Shown: positions 16,466 to 27,401, counted from the first letter of the stretch. The stretch is DNA of 64,000 nt from Hyphomicrobiales bacterium (GCA_900471605.1 UCEY01000046.1:70552-134551); one strand, 5' to 3'. Translations and numbers: made by a program. The notes: generated by a model not told the origin, from the sequence alone.

Positions 16466-17689
16466 ATGAGACGGGTAGTTGTAACGGGTCTCGGTATCGT
16501 ATCCTCGATCGGGAGCGACGCCGCCGAAGTCACCGAATCCTTGCGTCAGGCAAAGTCCGGCATTTCCTTCTCTCCCGATTTCGCCGAGCACGGCTTCAAG
16601 TGCCAGGTCTGGGGCCGGCCGACACTCGACCCGACCGAACTGGTCGACCGCCGCGCCATGCGCTTCCTCAGCCAGGGCGGCGCCTGGAACCATGTCGCGA
16701 TGAAACAGGCGATCGCCGATTCCGGTCTGGAAGACAAGGATATCGGCGAGAACGAACGCACCGGCATCATCATGGGCTCGGGCGGGCCATCCACCCGCAC
16801 GCTGATCGAGGCTGCCGAGATCACCCTCAAGAACAACAGCCCGAAGCGCATCGGCCCGTTCGCCGTGCCCAAGGCGATGTCTTCCACGGCATCGGCGACG
16901 CTCGCCACCTGGTTCAAGATCCACGGCGTCAACTATTCGATCTCGTCCGCCTGCTCGACCTCGGCGCATTGCATCGGCAACGCCGCCGAGATGATCCAGT
17001 GGGGCAAGCAGGACGTGATGTTCGCCGGCGGCCACGAAGACCTCGACTGGACGATGTCGAACCTGTTCGACGCCATGGGCGCGATGTCCACCAAGTACAA
17101 CAACAATCCCGACAAGGCCTCGCGCGCCTATGACGTCGACCGCGACGGTTTTGTCATCGCCGGCGGCGCGGGCGTGCTCGTCCTCGAAGAACTCGAGCAT
17201 GCCAAGGCCCGCGGCGCCAAGATTTATGCCGAGATCGTCGGTTACGGCGCGACCTCGGACGGTTACGACATGGTCGCCCCCTCGGGTGAGGGCGCGATCC
17301 GCTGCATGCGCCAGGCGCTGGCCACGGTGAAGGGCGATGTCGACTACATCAACACCCACGGCACCTCGACGCCGGTCGGGGACTCGAAGGAGATCGGCGC
17401 GATCCGCACCGTCTTCGGGGACAAGATCCCGCATATCCAGTCGACCAAGTCGCTCACCGGCCATTCGCTCGGCGGTGCGGGCGTGCAGGAATCGATCTAC
17501 GGGCTTCTGATGATGCAGGAACGCTTCATCGGCGAAAGCGCCCATATCGAAAACCTCGACCCCGAATTCGAAGGTGTTCCGATCGTGCGCAAGCGCATCG
17601 ACGACGCCAAGATCGACACGGTCCTTTCCAATTCCTTCGGGTTCGGCGGCACCAACGCCACGCTCGTCTTCCAGCGCTATAACGGATAA
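16466..17689 (+). CDS. fabB: 3-oxoacyl-ACP synthase I
   Basis: 407 residues. Catalytic Cys163 in SSACSTSAHCIGN sits at the same number as in E. coli FabB; the two histidines are in INTHGTSTPVGD and TKSLTGHSLGGAG, and the C-terminal SFGFGGTNATL motif is intact. KAS I elongates the cis-3-decenoyl-ACP made by FabA. 46 bp after fabA and 4 bp before fabI, so translation is likely linked with fabI. Confidence 0.95.
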   Translation: MRRVVVTGLGIVSSIGSDAAEVTESLRQAKSGISFSPDFAEHGFKCQVWGRPTLDPTELVDRRAMRFLSQGGAWNHVAMKQAIADSGLEDKDIGENERTGIIMGSGGPSTRTLIEAAEITLKNNSPKRIGPFAVPKAMSSTASATLATWFKIHGVNYSISSACSTSAHCIGNAAEMIQWGKQDVMFAGGHEDLDWTMSNLFDAMGAMSTKYNNNPDKASRAYDVDRDGFVIAGGAGVLVLEELEHAKARGAKIYAEIVGYGATSDGYDMVAPSGEGAIRCMRQALATVKGDVDYINTHGTSTPVGDSKEIGAIRTVFGDKIPHIQSTKSLTGHSLGGAGVQESIYGLLMMQERFIGESAHIENLDPEFEGVPIVRKRIDDAKIDTVLSNSFGFGGTNATLVFQRYNG

Positions 17690-17693
17690 TTCC

Positions 17694-18500
17694 ATGACCG
17701 GAATCATGCAGGGGAAACGCGGCCTGATCATGGGGGTCGCCAACAATCACTCTATCGCCTGGGGGATCTCGAAAGCCATCGCCGCGCAGGGCGGAGAACT
17801 CGCCTTCACCTTCCAGGGCGAGGCGCTCGGCAAGCGCGTCAAGCCGCTCGCGGCCGAACTCAATTCTGACTTCGTCGTGCCCTGCGATGTCGAGGACATC
17901 GCCTCGGTGGATGCGACCTTCGCGGCAATCAAGGAGCGCTGGGGCAAGCTCGATTTCGTCGTGCACGCCATCGGCTTTTCCGACAAGAACGAGCTGAAAG
18001 GCCTCTACGCCGACACGACGCGCGACAATTTCAGCCGCACGATGGTGATCTCCTGCTTCTCGTTTACGGAAATCTCCAAGCGGGCTGCGGACCTGATGAC
18101 CGATGGCGGAGCGATCCTGACGCTGACCTATGGCGGCTCGATGCGGGTGATCCCGAACTACAACGTCATGGGCGTTGCCAAGGCGGCCCTGGAAAGCTCG
18201 GTGCGCTATCTCGCCGCCGATTACGGCCCGCGCGACATCCGCGTCAACGCGATCTCGGCCGGCCCGGTGCGCACGCTTGCGGGTGCAGGCATTTCCGACG
18301 CGCGGGCGATCTATTCCTGGAACCAAAAGAACGCGCCGCTGCGCCGCACCGCGACCATCGAGGACATCGGCGGTTCGGCCCTCTACCTGCTCTCCGACCT
18401 CTCGCGCGGCGTGACCGGCGAGATCCACTATGTGGACGCCGGCTACAACATCACCTCGCTGCCGAGCCTCGACCGGCTCAGGAATGCGGATTCGGAATAA
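17694..18500 (+). CDS. fabI: Enoyl-ACP reductase (NADH-type)
   Basis: 268 residues from the ATG at 17694, 4 bp after the fabB stop; a longer frame upstream is only overlap with fabB. SDR-type FabI: GLIMGVANNHSIAWGIS cofactor motif at residues 10-26 and catalytic Tyr156-x6-Lys163 in NYNVMGVAK, matching E. coli numbering. It reduces enoyl-ACP in the last elongation step and is the triclosan/isoniazid-class target family. Rhizobia usually carry more than one fabI, and this is the copy linked to fabAB. Confidence 0.95.
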   Translation: MTGIMQGKRGLIMGVANNHSIAWGISKAIAAQGGELAFTFQGEALGKRVKPLAAELNSDFVVPCDVEDIASVDATFAAIKERWGKLDFVVHAIGFSDKNELKGLYADTTRDNFSRTMVISCFSFTEISKRAADLMTDGGAILTLTYGGSMRVIPNYNVMGVAKAALESSVRYLAADYGPRDIRVNAISAGPVRTLAGAGISDARAIYSWNQKNAPLRRTATIEDIGGSALYLLSDLSRGVTGEIHYVDAGYNITSLPSLDRLRNADSE

Positions 18501-18502
18501 AC

Positions 18503-19084
18503 CTATTTGGAAGAGATTTCTGACGGCCCGCTGTTCGCATCGATAACTGTGCGGATGGCGGGCTTCAGATTGTATGGAACGGCTTCCAGCGCCTGGACCG
18601 CATCGAGATTGTAGCCGCGTTCCTCGATTTCCCGGACAAAGGCACGTGTCGTCACCAGCGTCATAGGAACGGTTGCTGCCGCCATGAGATTTGGAACCGC
18701 GCCGTCCTCATAGAGAACGAGCGCCTCATCCGTGTCCTGCGGGTTCATGGTTTCGACGTATTCGCGGATGGCGCGTTCGCCGCTGTTCCTCAGTGCCCGC
18801 TTGAGCTTTTCCTGGGCTTCCGAGGTTGTCGCGCGTTCACGCAAAGTCGCGATCGCGATGCCCTCCAAGGTCTCCGCGTGTTCGATCGCCCCGTTCATGG
18901 ACGTCATCCACGCCTGGATCTCTGGCGCAAAGGGCTTGGAGAGATCGCCGCAAACCTCTTCCTCGATACGATCGACGATGACGATCTTACGATTGGTAAG
19001 CCGCATGGAATCCAAAAGCCCCGCCGCTGCGAGGCGGATCAGAGGCCCTGCGTCAGCAATGACAATCGGATCCCGTTCGAGCAT
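18503..19084 (-). CDS. PIN-like domain protein, unknown function
   Basis: 193 residues. The start IVIADAGPLIRLAAAGLLDSM resembles the first strand and helix of PIN/DUF3368-type nucleases with the first acidic residue (Asp11), followed by IVIVDRIEEEV. Later acidic residues occur in QDTDEALVLYEDG. These are weak but coherent signs of a PIN fold. It starts 15 bp after the rsmC-like stop (AAGGA before ATG) and ends 2 bp from the convergent fabI stop. No antitoxin-like gene is adjacent, so a classical toxin-antitoxin pair is not supported. Confidence 0.55.
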   Translation of the reverse strand: MLERDPIVIADAGPLIRLAAAGLLDSMRLTNRKIVIVDRIEEEVCGDLSKPFAPEIQAWMTSMNGAIEHAETLEGIAIATLRERATTSEAQEKLKRALRNSGERAIREYVETMNPQDTDEALVLYEDGAVPNLMAAATVPMTLVTTRAFVREIEERGYNLDAVQALEAVPYNLKPAIRTVIDANSGPSEISSK

Positions 19085-19099
19085 ATCAGTCCTTGGAGG

Positions 19100-20107
19100 C
19101 TACTTCTTCGCCCATAGAACCTTAAAGCGGGCATTCCGGCAAGTTTCGCCGCTCTCGCGGAAACCTTCGGCCAGCACCGGTTCATAGGTCAGGCCCCGAT
19201 TGGCGACCAGCATCAGGCGGCCACCGTTCTTGAGCGCCGCGGCGGCGGTGCGGATCATCGTCCTGCCGAGTTCCGGATCAGCCGCCTGCGCTTCATGGAA
19301 GGGCGGGTTCATGATCACCAGGTCGTATTTTTCCTTCGGCGGCTCTGCGCCGAGATCCTGCCAGTAGAAGCGGGCGTTGAGATCCGGGCAGTTGCGGGCG
19401 ATGTTGCGCTTGGCGAATTCCAGCGCCTGGTAATCGGCCTCGAAGAGATCGATGCGGTTCACGCGCTTCGATTTTTCCGCCAGCATGACCGACAGATAGC
19501 CCCAGCCGGCACCGAAGTCGGCAGCATTGCCGTCGAAGTCGTTCGGGAGGCGGCCGGCCAGCAGCTCAGAGCCGGCATCGACACGATCGTGGGAGAACAT
19601 GCCGGGTGCCGCCTCGAACCGGGCTTCGATCACCACGGTCGACTTCTTCAGCGCCCTGATCGCCGCCTCGGCATTGGCGGGCCGCGCGAACCATATCGCG
19701 ACCCCGTGGTATTTCGGGGTGTAGTCGAGTTCGATGCCGAGCTTCAGGAGCGTGTTGCGGAGCGGCTGGATGCCGTCTTCCTTACCCCCGGCCACCAGGA
19801 TCACGCCGCCCGTCCTGACGCGCTCCAGGGCCTCCGCCACGCGGTTCTCGTTCTCGCCGCGATGTTTGCCGCAGAGAACGAGCCCGAAGTCGTAGCCGTC
19901 GCCCTCGGCCTCGGGAAAGGCGCCCTCGCGCAAGGTCCGGAACAGCGGCCGGAACGGCTGTACGGCGGTGATCTCGGCTGCAAACCCCTCGGGCAAGGCA
20001 TTGCCTCCCTCGGCGCCCAGGAAAAGCACGCGCTCGCCTTCGCCGGGCGTCGGAACAGCCTCGATGTCGAAGGGATGGAACAGGGTCTTGAGGGCGTCTC
20101 GGCTCAT
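19100..20107 (-). CDS. RsmC-like 16S rRNA guanine-N2 methyltransferase
   Basis: 335 residues from the ATG at 20107. It has the two-domain RsmC layout: a degenerate N-terminal methyltransferase-like half (to about residue 165) and a C-terminal catalytic half with the SAM motif AADFGAGWGYLSVML and the NPPFHE motif typical of N2-guanine RNA methyltransferases. RsmC modifies G1207 of 16S rRNA in E. coli. The next gene upstream is pnp, 104 bp away, in an RNA-metabolism neighbourhood. An upstream in-frame ATG at 20161 is less likely because it would add 18 non-family residues. Confidence 0.8.
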   Translation of the reverse strand: MSRDALKTLFHPFDIEAVPTPGEGERVLFLGAEGGNALPEGFAAEITAVQPFRPLFRTLREGAFPEAEGDGYDFGLVLCGKHRGENENRVAEALERVRTGGVILVAGGKEDGIQPLRNTLLKLGIELDYTPKYHGVAIWFARPANAEAAIRALKKSTVVIEARFEAAPGMFSHDRVDAGSELLAGRLPNDFDGNAADFGAGWGYLSVMLAEKSKRVNRIDLFEADYQALEFAKRNIARNCPDLNARFYWQDLGAEPPKEKYDLVIMNPPFHEAQAADPELGRTMIRTAAAALKNGGRLMLVANRGLTYEPVLAEGFRESGETCRNARFKVLWAKK

Positions 20108-20210
20108 GGTTCGTCTCGTGGGTTCGTCTCGTGGTTCCGCCTTGGGGCGGCGGATAAACAAAAGGCGCGGAAGAACTTCCGCGCCTCGATGTCTCGAAAG
20201 GAGGAAGGCC

Positions 20211-22343
<2,133 letters not shown>

Positions 22344-22685
22344 GTCTTGTCCTTCAATGCGGGAGCACACGCATCGCCGATATGGGGCGTAGCGCACAGT
22401 CGACCGCAATCAATGTGACACATCATGGGCAAGACAACGGGAGGCTTTGTATCGTCGGCATCCTGAACGAGAAGCCGTGGCTAAAGCCTCGAGGGCTTCG
22501 GCCGAAAGCATCCGGCAATCCTGCCCCATGACAGGTCAACGGTTTGTTTGGCAGATCCGGCCCATCCGGGTCCGCCGGGATTTTCTACCGCGCAGGTCTT
22601 GAGAAGCACGGTTCCAGCGTTTCATCGGGCCCAGGCCCGAAAAGGCGTCCGGCGGGTACTGTTGCCAGTCCCGCCGGAAGATTTG
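22344..22685. other. rpsO-pnp intergenic/leader region
   Basis: 342 bp without a gene on either strand. Next to rpsO it holds the terminator-like hairpin at 22648-22678 and a smaller stem TCGGGC/GCCCGA at 22625-22639. The remainder is presumably the pnp leader; no clear promoter boxes were identified. Confidence 0.6.
22648..22678 (-). terminator. Hairpin after rpsO (terminator or pnp-leader processing stem)
   Basis: On the minus strand TCCGGCGGG pairs with CCCGCCGGA, extended inward by ACTG/CAGT across one bulged A and closed by a GCAA tetraloop. CGCCTTTT follows. It lies 8 bases past the rpsO stop, where E. coli has both the rpsO terminator and the RNase III-cut pnp leader stem. Confidence 0.65.
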
Positions 22686-22955
22686 TTAGCGGCGAATACC
22701 CAGGCTGTTGATCAGCTTGGTGTAGCGGCCTTCGTCCTTCTTCTTGAGATAGTCAAGAAGCGAGCGGCGGCTCGAAACCATCGTCAGCAGGCCACGACGG
22801 GAGTGGTTGTCCTTCTTGTGGCCCTTGAAATGTTCGGTCAGGTTGTTGATGCGCTCGGTCAGGATCGCAACCTGGACTTCCGGAGAACCGGTGTCGCCTT
22901 CGACGGTTGCATATTCCTTGATCAGCGCACTCTTACGCTCGGCAGTGATCGACAT
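22686..22955 (-). CDS. rpsO: 30S ribosomal protein S15
   Basis: 89 residues, the exact family length. Family motifs include DTGSPEVQVAILTERI, HFKGHKKDNHSRRGLL and RRSLLDYLKKKD. S15 binds the central domain of 16S rRNA early in 30S assembly and in other bacteria represses its own mRNA. It sits between truB and pnp in the usual order. Confidence 0.98.
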   Translation of the reverse strand: MSITAERKSALIKEYATVEGDTGSPEVQVAILTERINNLTEHFKGHKKDNHSRRGLLTMVSSRRSLLDYLKKKDEGRYTKLINSLGIRR

Positions 22956-23111
22956 CGGATGATCCTTTCTTTTTGAGAGGAAACAGGGACGCCAAAGGCC
23001 GGGATGTCGTCCAGCATTGGCCGTGAAAGCAAAATGAATGCCAGAGGCCGCCTTCTTGCTGGCGCTGCCTATAAACCATTCATGCCCGGATTGGAAGAGC
23101 GGATGTTTCGC

Positions 23112-24041
23112 TCAGCCGAACACCCGCTTGGGCCGGAATTCACCCTGACCGATCTCGCCGATGGCGATCAACTTGCCGCGGACCGTCGCATAGGCCTCTG
23201 CCTCGGCGAGCGGCGCATCGCGACCGCGCAGGATCACCGGGTTGCCCATTTTCAGCCGATGCGCCTGGTCGTCGGTGATCGGCAGATGCGGAAGGCTGGA
23301 AAGCGCTTCGGCAGTGTCGATCAGGTATTCGTCGAGCGCTGCAAGCCTCTCGTCGCGGTCCTCGATCTCCTCGAGCGCCACGAGATCGGCCAACGGCACC
23401 ATCTTTTCCTCGGCAAACGGCGCGACGAAGGTGCGGCGCAGTTCGGAAATATGGCCGTAGCAGCCGAGATCGCGGCCGAAATCGCGGGCAAGGGCGCGCA
23501 CATAGGTGCCCTTGCCGCATTCCACCTCGAAATGCGCCTTGTCGGGGGTCACGCCAAGCAGGGTCAGGCGGAAGATTTCCACTTCACGGGAGGGGATATC
23601 GACCGTTTCGCCGTCGCGAGCGAGGTCATAGGCGCGTTCGCCGGCGATCTTGATGGCCGAGAACTGCGGCGGGATCTGGCTGATCGTGCCGGTATATTTC
23701 GGCAGCAGATCGCGGATCGACTGTTCGTCGGGACGCGTGTCCGAGGAGGCCGTCACCTCGCCTTCGAGGTCGTCGGTCGAGCGCTCCTCGCCCCAGCTGA
23801 CGGCGAATTCATAGATCTTGCGGCCGTCCATGACGTAAGGCACGGTCTTCGTCGCATCGCCGAGCGCGATCGGCAGCATGCCGGAGGCGAGCGGATCGAG
23901 CGTGCCGGCGTGACCGGCCTTCTGGGCGTTGAACAGCCACTTGATCTTGGAGACGGCCTCGGTCGAGCCGAAATCGACCGGCTTGTCGAGGATCAGCCAG
24001 CCGGAAACCGGGCGGCCCTTTGGTTTGCGGGGTTTGGACAT
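23112..24041 (-). CDS. truB: tRNA pseudouridine-55 synthase
   Basis: 309 residues. N-terminal GWLILDKPVDFGSTEAV and the catalytic aspartate in AGHAGTLDPLASGMLPIALG identify TruB, which makes pseudouridine 55 in the T-loop of tRNAs. A long C-terminal part (about 215-309) corresponds to the PUA-like region of proteobacterial TruB. 12 bp after rbfA, likely the same transcript, and 156 bp before rpsO. Confidence 0.96.
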   Translation of the reverse strand: MSKPRKPKGRPVSGWLILDKPVDFGSTEAVSKIKWLFNAQKAGHAGTLDPLASGMLPIALGDATKTVPYVMDGRKIYEFAVSWGEERSTDDLEGEVTASSDTRPDEQSIRDLLPKYTGTISQIPPQFSAIKIAGERAYDLARDGETVDIPSREVEIFRLTLLGVTPDKAHFEVECGKGTYVRALARDFGRDLGCYGHISELRRTFVAPFAEEKMVPLADLVALEEIEDRDERLAALDEYLIDTAEALSSLPHLPITDDQAHRLKMGNPVILRGRDAPLAEAEAYATVRGKLIAIGEIGQGEFRPKRVFG

Positions 24042-24053
24042 GCGTTCTCTTGA

Positions 24054-24461
24054 CTATTCTTCGTCTTCACTGTCGCCGTCGAGGTCCCGCTGGACCTCCG
24101 GCGAGCGCAGCAGCTGGTCGATCTTTTTGTAGTTGTCGAAGCTGGTATCGTCCCGGAAGCGGACTTCCGGCATGTATTTCATCTGCCGGAGCTGGCCGCC
24201 GAGCCGGCCGCGGATATATTTGGCGTTGCGGTTCAGCGCTTCGATGACCGCCGCGTGATCCGGCAGGCCAAGCGGCGTCACATAGGCCGTGGCGATCTTC
24301 AGGTCCGGCGACATGCGCACTTCGGACACGGAAATCACGGTCTTTTCGATCAGGTCGTCGCGCACTTCGCCGCGCTGCAGGACCTGGGTTATGGCGGCGC
24401 GGACCTGCTCGCCAACGCGAAGCATGCGCTGGGAGGGCGCCGAGGAGGTTGCCTTGGTCAT
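24054..24461 (-). CDS. rbfA: Ribosome-binding factor A
   Basis: 135 residues with the single KH-like RbfA fold: RMLRVGEQVRAAITQVLQRG at the start, ISVSEVRMSPDLKIATAYVTP, and LRQMKYMPEVRFRDDTSFD. It acts in late 30S maturation. In most bacteria infB lies directly upstream; here the next gene on the same strand is a chemotaxis-type protein, so the infB-rbfA linkage is broken at about 24.5 kb. Confidence 0.95.
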   Translation of the reverse strand: MTKATSSAPSQRMLRVGEQVRAAITQVLQRGEVRDDLIEKTVISVSEVRMSPDLKIATAYVTPLGLPDHAAVIEALNRNAKYIRGRLGGQLRQMKYMPEVRFRDDTSFDNYKKIDQLLRSPEVQRDLDGDSEDEE

Positions 24462-24635
24462 TTTGTTTCTCTTCTAGAGCACTTGCGGGGTTCGTCCCGG
24501 AATCCAAGCGCTGCGTCAGCAAAGGCGGTCACATGACCCAGGCGCGCCCAAAGGTCAAGGCGCCGCCTTCGCTTTATCTTAACAGGATAAGCTGCCGGAT
24601 GCAGCAGCCAACCGGCTCCAGCCGCCGCCGGCCGA

Positions 24636-26369
24636 TCAGAACAGGGCGTCGTCGATATCGTCATCCGACATGACGGCCACGACCACCGCGGCTTCCACCG
24701 GCGGTTCGGTGCCAAGTACCGCGGCATGCAGCTCGCGTTCGGTCACCATGGTATAGAGACGGGCGATGCGGCCGCCGACCTCGGCAAGCGCTGCTCCCAA
24801 ACCCGGCGCTTCGAAAACGTCCCCGTCCAGTTCCATCTCGTCGGCGCAGGAGCGCAGCACCTCGCCAAGTTCGGCGTTGAAGTTCAGCCTGGCAAGCGAG
24901 ATATCCATCTCTCCGACGGCCGTCCTGCTCTGGTCGTTGAGCGCCAGCATCTGGGCATCCATCCGGTCGCCGACCGAGCGGATGTTTTCGAGTGCGTTCT
25001 CAAGGCGCTGATCGAGACTTTGTTCGCCTTCTTCGCCATGCACGCTGGTCAGCTTGTTGGCGGCGATTTCGAGCGTCTGGAGTTCGGCCAGGATTTTCTC
25101 GGCCGTTTCATCGAGGGCGGCTGCAAAGTTGCGCAGTTCGGCGGTCACGACATTGATGGCCTTGCCCTCTTCACCGATCTTGCTGCAGCGCAGGTTGGTG
25201 TTGAGCGCCATGTAATGGATGTCGGTGCGCACGACCTTGACCGTGCCGATGCCGTCGAGAAGTTCCCGGACGGTATCGCTGGTCGACCGGCTCAGTTCGC
25301 CGGCATGGTGGGCGACATCCTCGATTTCACGCACGGCGCCGCGGGCGGCGGCCACGCCGCTTTCAAGCTGCCGGATCGCATTGTCGTTGTCGCCGCCGTC
25401 GGTATCGGTCATCGCCGCGCGCAGGGCCTCGATCTGCGACAGATCGGACCGGAAGCTTGCGACGGTGACGACGATCTTTGCCGTATCGCGATCGAAATCG
25501 GCGATGGATTGATTGAGCTGCAACGACACGAGCTTGCGGATGATCAGCGAGAGGCTTTCGCGCTGCTCGCCGGTAAGCCCGGCGGCTGCGGGCGACTCCA
25601 GATATTCCGAAAGGATGCGCAGGCTCGACTGGCAATGTTCGATGCGCTGGCGGGTGATGTCGCCGACCTGCATGGCCGACAGGGTCGAGGCGAGCTTCGA
25701 CTGGATGCCGCCCGCAACGGCGCGAACCCGTCCGGCGCGCTCCACGAGCAGCTTGCGGTGCTTGCCGATTTCTGACGCACCGTTCGACAGACCGGTAACG
25801 ATCTGCGGCACCGTCTGATCGTAACTTGCCAGGATCGCCTTTCCCTTGCTCATCACCGGCCCGAGGCCGTGACCAAGCGTGCTCAGCTTTCCAGCCAGAT
25901 CGTTGACCTGGCGCGAACCTTCCTGGATTCTTGCCAGAATTTCCTCCGCGAAGCCGGCGAAATCGGCAATGCCGGCACCGGTGATCTTGGCGGTCACGGC
26001 GAAGGTGCGCAGATAGCGCAAGGTTTCCTGCATCTCCTCGATCTGCGGCCGGAGCTTGCGCTCGGCACAGGCAATTTCCTGGAAGCCGACCTGACGGCCG
26101 GATTCGAGCCTGGTCAGCTGCGACAGCCGCTCGACCGTGCTTTTCAGCTCCGCCATCGTGGCGTTTGCCGTTCCTTCATCCAGGGAACCGGTCAGCTGGT
26201 CGAGCGAGGCAATCAGCTTGTTCAGCACGTCGAGGATCGACAGGAGTGCGGCGCCGCCGTCCAGAAAGCGCTCCTCGATACGCGAACGCGCCGTTTCCAT
26301 CCGGTCGACAAAAACCAGAACGCCTGTCGAATTGTCCGCGACGTCAAAAATGGGTGCCCTGACAGCCAC
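24636..26369 (-). CDS. Soluble MCP-like coiled-coil protein with degenerate signalling tip
   Basis: 577 residues, with no signal peptide or transmembrane segment. Mostly heptad-rich helix. Around residues 380-415, HYMALNTNLRCSKIGEEGKA resembles the chemoreceptor hairpin tip (LLALNAAVEAARAGEHGKG in the MCPs next door) but with substitutions at key positions, including C and K in place of A and R. It ends MSDDDIDDALF, an acidic tail with a terminal aromatic. Divergent from the che operon across 337 bp. It is probably a cytoplasmic chemoreceptor relative; whether it can contact CheA/CheW is uncertain. Downstream of it is rbfA on the same strand. Confidence 0.65.
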   Translation of the reverse strand: MAVRAPIFDVADNSTGVLVFVDRMETARSRIEERFLDGGAALLSILDVLNKLIASLDQLTGSLDEGTANATMAELKSTVERLSQLTRLESGRQVGFQEIACAERKLRPQIEEMQETLRYLRTFAVTAKITGAGIADFAGFAEEILARIQEGSRQVNDLAGKLSTLGHGLGPVMSKGKAILASYDQTVPQIVTGLSNGASEIGKHRKLLVERAGRVRAVAGGIQSKLASTLSAMQVGDITRQRIEHCQSSLRILSEYLESPAAAGLTGEQRESLSLIIRKLVSLQLNQSIADFDRDTAKIVVTVASFRSDLSQIEALRAAMTDTDGGDNDNAIRQLESGVAAARGAVREIEDVAHHAGELSRSTSDTVRELLDGIGTVKVVRTDIHYMALNTNLRCSKIGEEGKAINVVTAELRNFAAALDETAEKILAELQTLEIAANKLTSVHGEEGEQSLDQRLENALENIRSVGDRMDAQMLALNDQSRTAVGEMDISLARLNFNAELGEVLRSCADEMELDGDVFEAPGLGAALAEVGGRIARLYTMVTERELHAAVLGTEPPVEAAVVVAVMSDDDIDDALF

Positions 26370-26706
26370 TTCGCTTCACCTTTCAGGTCCCGCGGGACCT
26401 CCGCCTGCCGAAGATAATGACGATGAACTCGTCCGTATTGTTTTGAGACAGCTCCACACCAGCAAGTTCGTGGCATGGTTCCGTCCTGCGTGAGAGCTAC
26501 TCTGAGCGGACAGGAGTTAATTCCCGCAGAACATGGCGCTCCCATTTGCGACTTGTGGTTAATTTTTACGCCGTTCAAGGTGGTAAAATACAACCTATCA
26601 GTATTGCTGCGCTAAAAGTCGCCATCGCGGATTAACTCGCGATTAACGATGCAAGTCCAAATTCGAGCAGCTATTTCAGCGTTTTCGGAAATATATTGAG
26701 GTAAGA
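26370..26706. other. Divergent regulatory region of the chemosensory cluster
   Basis: 337 bp without a gene and clearly richer in A+T than its surroundings. A direct repeat of CG(G)ATTAAC occurs at about 26631-26647 (GCGGATTAACTCGCGATTAACG), and AT-rich stretches such as GGTAAAATAC near 26581 and GGAAATATATTG near 26688 could be -10 elements. GAGGTAAGA provides the ribosome site for the STAS gene. Confidence 0.5.
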
Positions 26707-27036
26707 ATGCCTGCTTCCGATGTTAAAGAGGATTACTTTCGCCTGCCGCAGAACCTGACGGTTCGCGCAATCACCGTTGTCCAGCAGGAAATGCTGCAAT
26801 TTCTCGCCAATACCGCGTCCGCAACCATCGACATCGACGATGATTGCCAGGTGGACATCAGCTTCATCCAACTCATGGAAGCGGCACGCATCTATGCCGG
26901 TACAGCCGGAAAACACGTCGCGTTAAGCCGTCCTGCCAGCGGCCCGACGCTCGATGTCCTGAAGCGCAGCGGCTTCCTTGAGGGAATGTCCGCCGAGGAC
27001 CTGCAATTCTGGCTTCATCAAGGGGGAATTCAATGA
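26707..27036 (+). CDS. STAS-domain protein
   Basis: 109 residues, a single STAS fold: LPQNLTVRAITVVQQEMLQF, then VDISFIQLMEAARIYA, which corresponds to the D-S-S-G-L-Q-L segment of anti-sigma-factor antagonists and keeps the serine, then LSRPASGPTLDVLKRSGF. It is the first gene of the che operon and overlaps cheY by four bases (ATGA). STAS proteins at this position may scaffold or be phosphorylated in a chemosensory pathway; the specific role is unknown. Confidence 0.8.
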   Translation: MPASDVKEDYFRLPQNLTVRAITVVQQEMLQFLANTASATIDIDDDCQVDISFIQLMEAARIYAGTAGKHVALSRPASGPTLDVLKRSGFLEGMSAEDLQFWLHQGGIQ

Positions 27037-27401
27037 GCGCCAGCATCCTTACAGTCGACGATTCCGCCAGCATACGGCTGACCACTCGCGTCGCCCTGAG
27101 CAATGCCGGATATCAGATCACCGAGGCCGTCGATGGCATGGACGGCATCGCCAAGCTCAGTGCCAGCCAGTTCGACCTGATCGTCACCGATCTCAACATG
27201 CCGAACATGGACGGCCTGACGATGATCCGTGAACTGCGCAAGATGCCGGCCCATATGGGTGTTCCGGTCATCTTCCTGACGACGGAATCCGACAACGATA
27301 TCAAGCAGGAAGCCAAGGCCGCCGGCGCCACCGGCTGGCTCACCAAGCCGTTCGACCCGGAAAGCCTGGTCAAGATCGTCCGAAAGGTGCTCGGCAGATG
27401 A
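27033..27401 (+). CDS. cheY: CheY-type single-domain response regulator
   Basis: 122 residues, receiver domain only. Acidic pair Asp9-Asp10, phosphoacceptor Asp53 in VTDLNMPNMDG, Thr83 and Lys105 are all present. It would take phosphate from the CheA encoded directly downstream. Start and stop overlap neighbours by ATGA on both sides (STAS upstream, cheA downstream), so the genes are translationally coupled. No CheZ or CheC phosphatase gene is in view. Confidence 0.92.
   Translation: MSASILTVDDSASIRLTTRVALSNAGYQITEAVDGMDGIAKLSASQFDLIVTDLNMPNMDGLTMIRELRKMPAHMGVPVIFLTTESDNDIKQEAKAAGATGWLTKPFDPESLVKIVRKVLGR

Noticed and set aside
18503..19100. Toxin-antitoxin system around the PIN-like gene
   Set aside because: No small antitoxin-like reading frame is adjacent; neighbours are fabI and the methyltransferase.
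24571..24592. Hairpin-like GCTTTATC...GATAAGC near the end of the MCP-like gene
   Set aside because: Short, with a bulge and no U-tract on the relevant strand, so too weak to call a terminator.
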